64,000 bases of DNA from an uncultured Oscillospiraceae bacterium (GTDB lineage Bacteria; Bacillota; Clostridia; Oscillospirales; Oscillospiraceae). Location of the stretch: NCBI GenBank assembly GCA_947626785.1, contig CANQTO010000002.1, forward strand, positions 29,712-93,711. Direction: 5' to 3'. A program made the translations under genes and the position numbers. The notes under the pieces are model-generated. The model did no database searches. It worked only from the letters and a program-made list of their open reading frames with translations, and was not told where the DNA came from. The stretch's first letter is position 1, and every line of letters starts with the position of its first letter. Positions 7,766-14,995 of this stretch are shown here, piece after piece.

Positions 7766-7792
7766 GCGAGATCTGCAAGTCTTATTATGAAG
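7766..7792 (+). promoter_or_regulatory. Early-region box, copy 4
   Basis: Gapless member of the box family, beginning two bases after a stop codon and ending 27 bases before the start at 7820. This is the only copy without an obvious terminator before it, apart from copy 6. Confidence 0.5.
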
Positions 7793-7819
7793 AAAACTAT
7801 TTTTGAAGGGAGAAAACTT

Positions 7820-7990
7820 ATGAAATTCTTTTATTATCTCTGCACCAATGAGACACCTGAGTCGATACTTATGTCGTTCTGCGTCGGGTTCCTCCGCGGC
7901 ATTCTGCTCGCGGTAGGGCTCTGGCAGCTCGGCCTGTATGTATCCGACCTGTTCAAGCTCTTTGGGACCGGGTTCAAGAAGAAGTCGTAA
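7820..7990 (+). CDS. Small membrane protein
   Basis: 56 residues from the ATG at 7820, set by GAAGGGAG nine bases upstream. MKFFYYLCTNETPESILMSF followed by one or two membrane helices (GFLRGILLAVGLWQLGLYVSDLF) and a basic KKKS end. A terminator follows at 8019-8047. Confidence 0.65.
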   Translation: MKFFYYLCTNETPESILMSFCVGFLRGILLAVGLWQLGLYVSDLFKLFGTGFKKKS

Positions 7991-8018
7991 AAACCGGCAA
8001 GGATACATTCTTCTGGGA

Positions 8019-8047
8019 GAAAGGCTCTAACAGGGCCTTTTCTCTTT
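8019..8047 (+). terminator. Intrinsic terminator
   Basis: AGAAAGGCTC TAACA GGGCCTTTTCT stem-loop with trailing T-rich tract, followed six bases later by box copy 5. Confidence 0.75.
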
Positions 8048-8052
8048 CCTCC

Positions 8053-8079
8053 GCGAATTATGCAAGGCCCTTTATGGAA
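8053..8079 (+). promoter_or_regulatory. Early-region box, copy 5
   Basis: Gapless member of the box family, 38 bases before the start at 8118. Confidence 0.6.
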
Positions 8080-8117
8080 GGTCAAGTAAAATTATACTAT
8101 ATCAAGGAGGACGAAAA

Positions 8118-8249
8118 ATGAGCGTACTTTGCTTCATATTCTTTGCGACCCTGAGCGCAGTGGCACTGATCTGCTGCTTCCGGGCTATCAAGATCATGGT
8201 GAAGGCCGTCAACCATCTGTTCGACAAGATCGAGGATAAATTTCAGTGA
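8118..8249 (+). CDS. 43-residue membrane protein
   Basis: MSVLCFIFFATLSAVALICC is a single hydrophobic helix; the tail FRAIKIMVKAVNHLFDKIED is amphipathic. AAGGAGG lies nine bases upstream. A hairpin with poly-T (about 8256-8292) follows. Function unknown. Confidence 0.65.
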   Translation: MSVLCFIFFATLSAVALICCFRAIKIMVKAVNHLFDKIEDKFQ

Positions 8250-8313
8250 CTGAGAAAGAACGGGAGCTATACAAGGGCTTCTGTTCTTTCTTCTATGAAA
8301 AGGAGGAATTTGT

Positions 8314-8676
8314 TTGAAAAAGTTTTTAGAGACCATGCTGGAGGGAGCTGCCGGACTGCTTGTTATATACGTTGTGGGTAAGGCGGCTTATGAGGCCGGG
8401 AAAGAGACAGGCCGGGAAGAGGCCCGCTACGAAGAGCTGAAGAGAAAGAACCGGGAGACGGAGTCAGCAGAAACGGTTTCCGCAGAAGAACAGGCCGGGA
8501 TCTCGCTGGTACCGGACAAGAAACCCGGAAAGCTCTCGATCCTGACGGCGCTGCCTTTCGTTGCTGCCGGAAAGCGGAGGTCAGTTCTCCGAAACATCGT
8601 TCAGAATCCGGAGGACCACCGGTTTGAGGCGTTTGTGGAGGGAAACGAGCTGCATGTGAGAGTAGGTCCGAGATAA
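8314..8676 (+). CDS. Membrane-anchored small phage protein
   Basis: 120 residues starting at TTG 8314, supported by AAAGGAGGA at correct spacing. One N-terminal membrane helix (LLVIYVVGKAAYEAG), an acidic helical linker, and a basic C-terminal segment (SVLRNIVQNPEDHRFEAFVE). The small gene cluster context is its only clue to function. Confidence 0.6.
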   Translation: MKKFLETMLEGAAGLLVIYVVGKAAYEAGKETGREEARYEELKRKNRETESAETVSAEEQAGISLVPDKKPGKLSILTALPFVAAGKRRSVLRNIVQNPEDHRFEAFVEGNELHVRVGPR

Positions 8677-8703
8677 GCGGGATGTGCAGATGCTTCTATG
8701 GAA
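8677..8703 (+). promoter_or_regulatory. Early-region box, copy 6
   Basis: Gapless member of the box family starting immediately after the stop codon of the previous gene; 28 bases before the start at 8732. Confidence 0.55.
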
Positions 8704-8731
8704 AAGCACATTTTGAAAGGAGATGCTGAAC

Positions 8732-9088
8732 ATGTACGTTTACGAGAATCCCGAACCTAACGAGACAACAGCGGAAAAACTTGTGAGAAAAGCGAGGGAG
8801 CTGGCCAATAACGGCCGGGCGTGGTACTACAGAAACAGAGAGGATATTCTCCTGTTCGGGCCGATCGTATTCAGCCTGTCCGGGACTCTTGTTAGGGTCG
8901 TCGGCAAGCGGATCAATCTGCACAAGCAGGAAGACATCAAGAATCTGTACTGCTATGACCGCTCGCTCGGCCACTATTGGGCACTTCGGAGAGAGCTCAC
9001 CAACAAGGAGTGGCTGATGATCGATCAGAGGAAGAAAAACGGGGAGCGTTTGAGCGACATTTTGGCGGAGCTGAAAGTGCTTAAATGA
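8732..9088 (+). CDS. Conserved phage protein, unknown function
   Basis: 118 residues from the ATG at 8732; AAAGGAG is too close to the upstream ATG at 8723. Helical, basic, with AWYYRNREDILLFGPIVFSL in the middle (a weak membrane segment) and a C-terminus ending DILAELKVLK. A hairpin with poly-T at about 9101-9127 follows. No family function known to me. Confidence 0.6.
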   Translation: MYVYENPEPNETTAEKLVRKARELANNGRAWYYRNREDILLFGPIVFSLSGTLVRVVGKRINLHKQEDIKNLYCYDRSLGHYWALRRELTNKEWLMIDQRKKNGERLSDILAELKVLK

Positions 9089-9154
9089 ACTATGGGCGAG
9101 GAGACTGTTTACACGGTCTTTTCGCTTTTATATTTGCCGGAGGAGGCGGTAAAA

Positions 9155-9367
9155 ATGATCAAGTTAGATGTAAATGAGCATTGTCACGACTGTCCATATT
9201 TTCAGCCAGAAGCGACTACCAAGCATGCTGAGATCACTGCTGATTGTGTAATCTATGTCGGCGCGACAGAGACAGTTGTGCAATGCCGGGATAGGAAAAG
9301 ATGTGATTTTCTGCTCGGATATTTTAGAGCGGCAGACAAGGAAAAACATAAGGAGGAACAAAAATGA
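9155..9367 (+). CDS. Small Cys-rich, probably zinc-binding protein
   Basis: 70 residues from the ATG at 9155, chosen for GGAGG upstream. Cys are spaced HCHDCPYF, DCVIYV, VVQCRDRKRC, giving four to five potential metal ligands. Overlaps the next gene by four bases (ATGA), implying translational coupling. Role unknown. Confidence 0.6.
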   Translation: MIKLDVNEHCHDCPYFQPEATTKHAEITADCVIYVGATETVVQCRDRKRCDFLLGYFRAADKEKHKEEQK

Positions 9368-10092
9368 TCATCATCGAAGAACCCAAAGTGTACGGACTCG
9401 AAGCGACGGTCCGGGGTATGCGCAACCCGATGAACAGCTGGGACAAGAGCGACAGTTCATTTTGCAAAGTCCCTGATGAATTGTGCAGCGTGTGCGAGGA
9501 CCGCCATACAGACAGATGCTATGAGGGTTTTGTGCTCGGTCAGAAAGACCATGATCTCATGCTGAGGCTGGCCAAGGCCGGCCCTGTCGACGGGAAATTC
9601 CGCCGAATGATAACCATCACGGTCGACATCACCGCTCCGCTGTACTGGTGGAAAGAGTTTGACACCTATAAGGTGGGAACTGTAGCCAATAGCTGCTCGA
9701 CCATGCACAAGATCCACGCTAAGGAGTTTGGGCTGGATGACTTCAGCCATGAACACCTTATTGACTATGACTTCTATCTTTGTGCTGAGGTTGACGGCCC
9801 TGTGCTTAATGAAGCGCCTCATGTTTTCTGCGGCGGTGTTCAGCATCTCAACCTGACCATCAATGTTCTCAACTATTACAGGAAGAAGTTCCTTGAGACT
9901 AAAGACAAGAAATATTGGTGGCAGATGATCCAGCTTCTTCCCTCTTCGTACAACCAGAAACGCACGATCCTGCTCAACTATGAGGTGCTGTCCAACATCT
10001 ATAAGCACCGGAAGAACCATAAGCTGGACGAGTGGCGTCACTTCTGCGAGTGGATCGAGACTCTGCCGTACAGTGATGTGATCCTGGCGTAA
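9364..10092 (+). CDS. ThyX-like (flavin-dependent thymidylate synthase-related) phage protein
   Basis: 242 residues. A central segment, WWKEFDTYKVGTVANSCSTMHKI, has the spacing of the ThyX signature (RHRxxSxNxxSxR) but with Tyr-Lys and Gly-Thr replacing key positions; the C-terminal half (LLPSSYNQKRTILLNYEVL, WRHFCEWIETLPY) resembles the ThyX helical end. Such proteins would help make dTMP for phage DNA. Because the signature is degenerate, catalytic activity is uncertain. Co-translated with the Cys-rich protein before it. Confidence 0.5.
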   Translation: MIIIEEPKVYGLEATVRGMRNPMNSWDKSDSSFCKVPDELCSVCEDRHTDRCYEGFVLGQKDHDLMLRLAKAGPVDGKFRRMITITVDITAPLYWWKEFDTYKVGTVANSCSTMHKIHAKEFGLDDFSHEHLIDYDFYLCAEVDGPVLNEAPHVFCGGVQHLNLTINVLNYYRKKFLETKDKKYWWQMIQLLPSSYNQKRTILLNYEVLSNIYKHRKNHKLDEWRHFCEWIETLPYSDVILA

Positions 10093-10109
10093 TATTTGGA
10101 GGAAAAGTG

Positions 10110-10343
10110 ATGGCTAAGCGTGGAAGACCGCCTAAGTCAGACGGTAAAGTTTATCAATTTCGTCTTCGATTAACTAAAGAAGAAAATGATCTTCTTGATA
10201 CTATAGCGAAAGAAGCCGGAACGACTAAATCAGCAGTTCTACTTGAAGGGTTAAAGTATGTTTCAGAAATTTCGTTGGCTCAAGCGGATATCCGCACTAT
10301 CGGCCTGCGGGCGTGCCTCTTAGCGTTCGCCCTGCGATCCTGA
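10110..10343 (+). CDS. Ribbon-helix-helix DNA-binding protein with chimeric C-terminus
   Basis: 77 residues from ATG 10110 (GGAGGAAAAG upstream). MAKRGRPPKSDGKVYQFRLR and LTKEENDLLDTIAKEAGTTKSAVLLEGL form a typical RHH (CopG/Arc-like) repressor fold with a basic N-terminal arm. After residue about 55 the frame runs out of phase through DNA that, in the other frame, encodes a lectin-type tail (see 10264-10350). The natural RHH C-terminus therefore seems to have been replaced. Likely a transcriptional regulator of nearby phage genes; targets unknown. Confidence 0.7.
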   Translation: MAKRGRPPKSDGKVYQFRLRLTKEENDLLDTIAKEAGTTKSAVLLEGLKYVSEISLAQADIRTIGLRACLLAFALRS

Positions 10344-10350
10344 TCAAATA
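10320..10350 (+). repeat. Remnant of a lectin-gene 3' end (copy of 10900-10931)
   Basis: About 31 bases nearly identical to the end of the lectin gene at 10900-10931, differing by one missing G and one C/T. Read in the lectin frame the upstream DNA from about 10264 gives FRNFVGSSGYPHYRPAG then SVRPAILIK and a stop, i.e. the end of a second lectin-type gene whose 5' part is gone. Confidence 0.65.
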
Positions 10351-10371
10351 GCTTTAGGAGGCGATTAGCAA

Positions 10372-10932
10372 ATGAAAAAGTGCGTGCTCGGGCCGTCGCA
10401 TATAAACACCATTGAATTCGCGGTCGGCGATAGCGTGATCCTGCCTATAGAGAAAATCGGGTGCTGCTCCGCAACAGTTCACAAAGTTACATATGGAGAG
10501 ATCCTCTTTATATTTGACGAATGTGTGGCTGTTCGTAATATGAATGAGGATTACAGCAATCAAGGCGGATATGAGGCTTCGGATCTTCACAAGTGGATGA
10601 ATGAAGTCCTCCTGCCGTCTTTTGAGCCGGGTATTAGAGATCAGATCAAAGAGATAACGATCCCGACATACGGAATGATATTTGGACACGATGCGTTGTA
10701 CGAGGCCATTGTAGAGCCTGATAGGGACGAACAACTTCCGCTGATGAAAGAGAAAGAGTATCAGCGAGTCTTTTACAGAGATGGAGAGCTCGGGTCTTAT
10801 TGGCTAAGAAATGCCTCTAAACAGTCGTGGTCTCGCGCCGGTTTCGCTTACGCCAATGTGTCTAAATTCCGTGGGTATGTTTCGAGCAGCCAAAGTTATT
10901 TAGGCGTTCGTCCTGCGATCCTGATCAAATAA
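10372..10932 (+). CDS. C-type-lectin-fold protein (DUF6273-like), possible second DGR target
   Basis: 186 residues, AGGAGG upstream. The C-terminus (YWLRNASKQSWSRAGFAYAN ... YLGVRPAILIK) has the same plan as the retroelement target at 57773-58591 (FWLRDVVSG...FAYV...GVRP), which is the ligand-binding, diversifiable end of this fold. It lies in the early region, far from the tail genes, next to a duplicated fragment of its own 3' end. A surface-recognition or anti-host role is possible. No template-like copy with the same third-base pattern was found, so diversification is unproven. Confidence 0.65.
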   Translation: MKKCVLGPSHINTIEFAVGDSVILPIEKIGCCSATVHKVTYGEILFIFDECVAVRNMNEDYSNQGGYEASDLHKWMNEVLLPSFEPGIRDQIKEITIPTYGMIFGHDALYEAIVEPDRDEQLPLMKEKEYQRVFYRDGELGSYWLRNASKQSWSRAGFAYANVSKFRGYVSSSQSYLGVRPAILIK

Positions 10933-10991
10933 TTTATTGGAAGGTGATTAAAACGAAGATTACAAAACTTTAGAGAGGCCGGACGGCGACC

Positions 10992-11687
10992 GTGATGGCG
11001 CTTGTCGGGGCCTGGGGCGTTGCCGCTACGGCTATACTGGCGGCAAAGGGAGTCAAAAAAGCGGAAGAGGCCCGGAAAGAGGCCCAGGAGGCCAATGGGC
11101 AGGAGCCGCTGACCGAAGCGGAGACCGTAATGGCCGAGGCGCCGGCATATCTCCCGGCTGTGCTGTCTGGAGCAGCTACGATCGCCTGTATATTTGGGGC
11201 CAACATCTGCAACAAGCGGCAGCAGGCCATGCTCATAAGCGCGTATGCGGCGCTGGAGAGCAATTTCATCAAGTACAGAAAGCAGGTGGACAGCCTGTGC
11301 GGACCGGGTACGGACGAGCTTATCCGGGAGACCCTGCGGAGGCGGGACGAGGACGACGATGATCCGCCCTGGGACCGCATCGAGACCTTTTACATAGACG
11401 GCCTTGACAGGCCGGTCTTCTTCGAGCGGACCACCGAGGAGGTCATGCGGGCCATCTATAATCTCAACCGGAATTTTATCCTGAAAGGCTACAGTACGCT
11501 GAATGAGTTTCTGGAATATCTGCGTCTGGAACCGGAGAACAACGGCAATATCGGCTGGGACCAATGCGACGGCGAGATGTTCTACGGTTATCGCTGGATC
11601 GATGTAAACCGAGTGTGGCGGACGATGGACGACGGCCTGCGGGTCTGTTCGCTGGAGTTTCCGTTCATGCCTCATGTGATCCGGTAG
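10992..11687 (+). CDS. DUF6353-family phage protein, apparently missing its N-terminus
   Basis: 231 residues by the GTG at 10992. It shares the family plan with 12876-13673 and 15553-16485: two hydrophobic segments (VGAWGVAATAILAAKG; LPAVLSGAATIACIFGANI), a charged middle and a conserved C-terminal domain. Unlike its paralogues it lacks the basic lead-in ending HSPEIL. Upstream, GGAAGGTGATTAAA is followed by ACG AAG ATT ACA AAA CTT TAG, as if an original ATG start and leader had decayed. No good ribosome site serves the GTG. Membrane-associated; function unknown. Confidence 0.6.
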   Translation: MMALVGAWGVAATAILAAKGVKKAEEARKEAQEANGQEPLTEAETVMAEAPAYLPAVLSGAATIACIFGANICNKRQQAMLISAYAALESNFIKYRKQVDSLCGPGTDELIRETLRRRDEDDDDPPWDRIETFYIDGLDRPVFFERTTEEVMRAIYNLNRNFILKGYSTLNEFLEYLRLEPENNGNIGWDQCDGEMFYGYRWIDVNRVWRTMDDGLRVCSLEFPFMPHVIR

Positions 11688-11740
11688 ACCGCGGCATCGA
11701 CAGCTTCTCTTGTGAAGAAATATCAAATTAGGAGGAGCCT

Positions 11741-11956
11741 ATGGATATTACAAAGAAGGTAGCAAAACTGCGGTTCGAGTACCATACGACCATGCTGGAC
11801 ATCTGCAATGTATTGAATCAGCTTCATATATTGTCAGACGAGAAAGCGAATGCCGTAATGAAGGACCATTGTTTTCAGTCCTTTGACTGTCTGGAAAGGA
11901 TGGGCTACGACGTAAAAGGATATTTTGAGAAGGAATCGGAAAGATTGAGCCGCTAA
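11741..11956 (+). CDS. Small helical phage protein
   Basis: 71 residues, AGGAGG upstream. All-helical and charged (VAKLRFEYHTTMLDICNVLN; CFQSFDCLERMGYDVKGYFE). Its 3' end is part of the terminator hairpin at 11947-11974. Family unknown. Confidence 0.6.
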   Translation: MDITKKVAKLRFEYHTTMLDICNVLNQLHILSDEKANAVMKDHCFQSFDCLERMGYDVKGYFEKESERLSR

Positions 11957-11974
11957 CAACGGCTCTTTCTTTTC
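11947..11974 (+). terminator. Intrinsic terminator overlapping a stop codon
   Basis: GAGCCG (11947-11952) pairs with CGGCTC (11960-11965), then TTTCTTTTCT. The stem uses the last codons of the preceding gene. Box copy 7 begins four bases later. Confidence 0.85.
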
Positions 11975-11977
11975 TCC

Positions 11978-12004
11978 GCGGAATGAGCAGTTGCTATTAT
12001 GAAA
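11978..12004 (+). promoter_or_regulatory. Early-region box, copy 7
   Basis: Gapless member of the box family directly after a terminator, 28 bases before the start at 12033. Confidence 0.65.
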
Positions 12005-12032
12005 ACCTGGAATAAATTTTAAGGAGGTCACT

Positions 12033-12215
12033 ATGAAGCATTTCAAAACCGGTTTCAATTTTACCATCGGAGCGTTTGCCGCATCCGCTGTGGTCGGACT
12101 GATCACGTTCGCGGCGATGTGCATCGGCCTGTGGTTCAAGAAGATCTTCGGGAGCGAGAAAGATGAGTTCGACGATCTGTACAAAGAGTTCCAGCATAAC
12201 GAAGTGGAAGAATGA
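12033..12215 (+). CDS. 60-residue membrane protein
   Basis: AAGGAGG upstream. One long membrane helix (FAASAVVGLITFAAMCIGLW) between a basic start and an acidic tail (EKDEFDDLYKEFQ). A hairpin with T-rich end at about 12213-12240 overlaps its stop. Function unknown. Confidence 0.65.
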   Translation: MKHFKTGFNFTIGAFAASAVVGLITFAAMCIGLWFKKIFGSEKDEFDDLYKEFQHNEVEE

Positions 12216-12242
12216 GCCCAACAATGGCTCTTCTTCTTTCCG

Positions 12243-12269
12243 TGAAATTTACAACTGCTGTTATGGAAA
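12243..12269 (+). promoter_or_regulatory. Early-region box, copy 8
   Basis: Gapless member of the box family with T for C at position 2; 28 bases before the TTG start at 12298. Confidence 0.55.
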
Positions 12270-12297
12270 ATCTAACTTTTGTGAAGGAGGAGTAACT

Positions 12298-12483
12298 TTG
12301 AATTTGAAGAGGAAAGGATTCGATCTGAAAAGCTGCGGTCTGATCGTGACGCTGTTGGGAGCTCTGCTGAGCTGTGTCAGCGGCGTGATCGACGACAAGC
12401 TGATGGAGACCAGGATCAAGGACGAAGTCGACAGAGTTCTGGCCGAAAAACAGGAGGAAGAAGAACCGGAGGAGGAGCCGTAA
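12298..12483 (+). CDS. Small membrane protein with acidic tail
   Basis: 61 residues beginning at TTG 12298, eight bases after AAGGAGGAG. A single hydrophobic helix (SCGLIVTLLGALLSCVSGVI) then a charged helix ending in EEEEPEEEP. Followed by a T-rich tract (12487-12510). Function unknown. Confidence 0.6.
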   Translation: MNLKRKGFDLKSCGLIVTLLGALLSCVSGVIDDKLMETRIKDEVDRVLAEKQEEEEPEEEP

Positions 12484-12538
12484 CACGGCCTCTTCCTCTT
12501 TCTTTTTCACGACAAGAAAGGAGGCGTGCATACCGGGC

Positions 12539-13213
12539 ATGACCAGAGAAGAGACCGTGTCCTGGCTGAGACGGTGCTGCCGGGATAACCAATACTTGCA
12601 GCAGCGATATTTGAGACACCATTGGCTCTGTGAGAGGGATTCCGTTCGGTGTGCGTACCGGGATGTGCTTCTCCGGGAGTTGATACGGCGGATCCGGGCA
12701 TCCGAAAGAGACCCGGAAAAAGTCATTTATGACTTTTATAGCTGGCTGGAGTTTATGTTGGGCGAATCTGACGATGCCAACTTCAATTCACATCAATTCC
12801 TGCGTGTGATGGTGTATGAGACCGGCGAGCTGCTGAGGGCTTACCGGAGAAAAGACAATGAAAGGAGCAATGAGCATGACATTTCCCAAACTTCCCAAAG
12901 GGCTGAGAAGGGCCGCATTGAAAGGAATGCTGGCCGTAAAGAAGAAAAGCCCGGAGATCCTTACCTGCCTGGGCATATCCGGCATGATCACGACCACGGT
13001 GCTGGCCGTGAAAGCTACTCCGGAAGCGGTGCGGCGTATCGAAGCGAAGAAAGACGAGGTGGGCTGCGAAAAGCTCACTACCGTACAGACCGTACAGGCG
13101 GCCGGGAACTGCTATATTCCGGCGGCCATGACAGGCGCCGCGTCTATTGCCTGCCTGATCGGAGCGAAGACCGTGACCGGACGGAGAAACGCCGCTTTGG
13201 CTACGGCGTATAG
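12539..13213 (+). CDS. Phage protein whose frame overruns the next gene by 338 bases
   Basis: The first about 107 residues (MTREETVSWLRRCCRDNQYL, DPEKVIYDFYSWLEFMLGES, VMVYETGELLRAYRRKDNE) look like a genuine helical phage protein preceded by AAAGGAGG. The frame then continues, out of phase, through the DUF6353 gene to 13213, giving an Arg/His/Gly-rich stretch typical of a shadow translation. Most likely the original stop near 12870 was lost. Function unknown. Confidence 0.55.
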   Translation: MTREETVSWLRRCCRDNQYLQQRYLRHHWLCERDSVRCAYRDVLLRELIRRIRASERDPEKVIYDFYSWLEFMLGESDDANFNSHQFLRVMVYETGELLRAYRRKDNERSNEHDISQTSQRAEKGRIERNAGRKEEKPGDPYLPGHIRHDHDHGAGRESYSGSGAAYRSEERRGGLRKAHYRTDRTGGRELLYSGGHDRRRVYCLPDRSEDRDRTEKRRFGYGV

Positions 13214-13673
13214 CCTGGCGGAAAATTCTCTGCGGGAGTACAAGGCCAAGGTCATCGAGACCGTCGGCGAGGAGCAGGAGGCCGAGATCCAGAAAAAGGT
13301 CTGGCGCGAACGGGCCGAGAAGAGCACGCCTCCTGAGACGCAGGACGCGGTGTGCGCGGACGGCTTCCATCACGAGCTGTGCTACGACGCCATGTTCGGA
13401 CGATATTTTTACTCGGACCGGGCAGAGATCGAGCGGGCGGCCAACAACAAGAACCGGGACATGACCTACGGGAGCGAGCCGTATGTGTCGTTGAACGATT
13501 TCTACGGCGATCTGAACGTATCGCCGGTAGAGATCGGGGATATGGTGGGCTGGAACATCGCCCGCGGATTCATCAAGCCGGTGTTTGACTCAATGCTCAT
13601 GGACGGCCATAAGCCGATCCTGGTACTGAGCTATGAGAAGCCGCCGGTGTATGACTTCGAGTATATAGACTGA
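12876..13673 (+). CDS. DUF6353-family phage membrane-associated protein
   Basis: 265 residues from ATG 12876, eight bases after GAAAGGAG. Basic lead-in (KGLRRAALKGMLAVKKKSPEIL), a hydrophobic segment (CLGISGMITTTVLAVKATPEAV), a second one (AAMTGAASIACLIGAKTV), and a conserved C-terminal domain with DRAEIERAANNKNRDM and LNDFYGDLNVSP. Second of three paralogues in 5 kb. The family is common in gut Firmicute phages; no function is established. Confidence 0.8.
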   Translation: MTFPKLPKGLRRAALKGMLAVKKKSPEILTCLGISGMITTTVLAVKATPEAVRRIEAKKDEVGCEKLTTVQTVQAAGNCYIPAAMTGAASIACLIGAKTVTGRRNAALATAYSLAENSLREYKAKVIETVGEEQEAEIQKKVWRERAEKSTPPETQDAVCADGFHHELCYDAMFGRYFYSDRAEIERAANNKNRDMTYGSEPYVSLNDFYGDLNVSPVEIGDMVGWNIARGFIKPVFDSMLMDGHKPILVLSYEKPPVYDFEYID

Positions 13674-13702
13674 CAAAATAATAAAGAAAGAGGGTCTTTG
13701 AA

Positions 13703-13963
13703 ATGATCAGGGGTAAGGCTTTGTTGGTAACGTCGGTGATCATGGTCCTGTTCGCCGGTATCATGTACTGCTGCCGCACGCTGAATGCGGGGATCTACGA
13801 CGCTGTGCTGGCGATATTTGCTTTTTATGGCTTCATCGTGGCCGGGGTGCGGTTCGACAAGTGGCTGGAGAAGGAGATCATCCCGAACAGGGACGAAAAC
13901 TACAGCTACGAGAACATGTTCGGCGGCAATCCGCCTGAGTCCGGAAGCTGGGAAGAGGAGTAA
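13703..13963 (+). CDS. Two-helix membrane protein
   Basis: 86 residues; two membrane helices (LLVTSVIMVLFAGIMYCC and AVLAIFAFYGFIVAGVRF) and an acidic tail. A GAGGG-type site precedes the ATG. Small membrane proteins of this shape recur through the early region. Function unknown. Confidence 0.65.
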   Translation: MIRGKALLVTSVIMVLFAGIMYCCRTLNAGIYDAVLAIFAFYGFIVAGVRFDKWLEKEIIPNRDENYSYENMFGGNPPESGSWEEE

Positions 13964-13968
13964 GGTCC

Positions 13969-13995
13969 GCGAAAAATACAAGGGATTTTATGAGG
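13969..13995 (+). promoter_or_regulatory. Early-region box, copy 9
   Basis: Gapless but more diverged member of the box family, six bases after a stop and 32 bases before the start at 14028. Confidence 0.5.
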
Positions 13996-14027
13996 AACAA
14001 ACCCAAAATTTGAAAGGAGATTTGACT

Positions 14028-14315
14028 ATGGAAGACATGGAAAACAAAGAGGTTCTGGAGGCGACTGTTCCTGCTGAGGAGACTTCTGTTTCTGATAACG
14101 ATGAAGGTTCTGCCGCCGGCGAGCTGCTGGCGACCGGTCTGGTCATGACTGCCGGAGCTGTGCTCTGGGAGTTGGCGATCAAGCCGGCCGGCAAGTGGAT
14201 CGGCGACAAGTCCGCCAAAGTGATCGAGAAGCTGAAGGCCAAGCGGCAGGAGAAGGCTGCCATGGAGCCTGTGAGCGAGGATTCCACCGTCGATACCGAC
14301 GAGAAGGCGGGTTGA
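14028..14315 (+). CDS. Acidic protein with one hydrophobic segment
   Basis: 95 residues from ATG 14028, chosen because GAAAGGAG lies seven bases upstream. Acidic N-terminus, a central hydrophobic stretch (AGELLATGLVMTAGAVLWEL) and a basic helix (SAKVIEKLKAKRQEKA). A hairpin with poly-T (about 14325-14362) follows. Function unknown. Confidence 0.6.
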   Translation: MEDMENKEVLEATVPAEETSVSDNDEGSAAGELLATGLVMTAGAVLWELAIKPAGKWIGDKSAKVIEKLKAKRQEKAAMEPVSEDSTVDTDEKAG

Positions 14316-14393
14316 CCGTGAAAGGGCACGGCGTCTGTTATACAGGCGCTTTGCCTTTTTCTTTTGAATTTGTGAATGAAGGGAGAGCTACGA

Positions 14394-14978
14394 TTGGACG
14401 AAAACAGACCGAATGTCAGCAGTGGAAAGCAGCGGGATAAGGTGGAGAAGGTGGTGACCGGAGGCGTCAGGCAGAAGAAGAAAAGCGGCGTCAGCCGTCT
14501 TGGAGGCATGATCGTCCCGGGCGACCTGGACAGCGCGGCCAGTTATATTTTGCAGGATGTGCTGATCCCCACCATCCAGCGCGCCCTGTATGAGATGGTG
14601 TGCAATGGCCTCGGGATGCTGCTTGGACAGGCCCCAAGGACCTCCAAGAGTTCGCCCAACGGGGCGAGAGTATCCTACCGGGCCTACTATGACCAGAAGA
14701 ATGACCGAAGAGACTACAACAGCAGTAAGACCAGGACCGCCTACAGCTACGACGACGTGATATTTGACAGGGTCGCCGACGCGGAAGAGGTCCTCTGGCG
14801 GATGGAGGAGCTGCTGGAGCGGTTTGACTCGGTCAGCGTGGCCGACCTGCTGGATATGGCGGGTCTGCCCGCAAACTACACGGACAACAAGTACGGCTGG
14901 ACGGATCTGTCCATGGCACGGGTGGAGTCCGTTATGGGCGGGTACCGCATTCGCCTGCCGAGAGCCACGACTTTGTAA
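14394..14978 (+). CDS. Conserved phage protein, unknown function
   Basis: 194 residues beginning at TTG 14394, eight bases after AAGGGAG. Basic N-terminal tail, a helical hydrophobic stretch (VLIPTIQRALYEMVCNGLGM), a Tyr/Ser/Arg-rich linker (ARVSYRAYYDQKNDRRDYNS) and a conserved C-terminal region (WTDLSMARVESVMGGYRIRL). Similar proteins recur in Clostridia prophages close to HicB/DUF3310 genes. No function assigned. Confidence 0.6.
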   Translation: MDENRPNVSSGKQRDKVEKVVTGGVRQKKKSGVSRLGGMIVPGDLDSAASYILQDVLIPTIQRALYEMVCNGLGMLLGQAPRTSKSSPNGARVSYRAYYDQKNDRRDYNSSKTRTAYSYDDVIFDRVADAEEVLWRMEELLERFDSVSVADLLDMAGLPANYTDNKYGWTDLSMARVESVMGGYRIRLPRATTL

Positions 14979-14995
14979 GGGCCTGAGGAAGGCAT

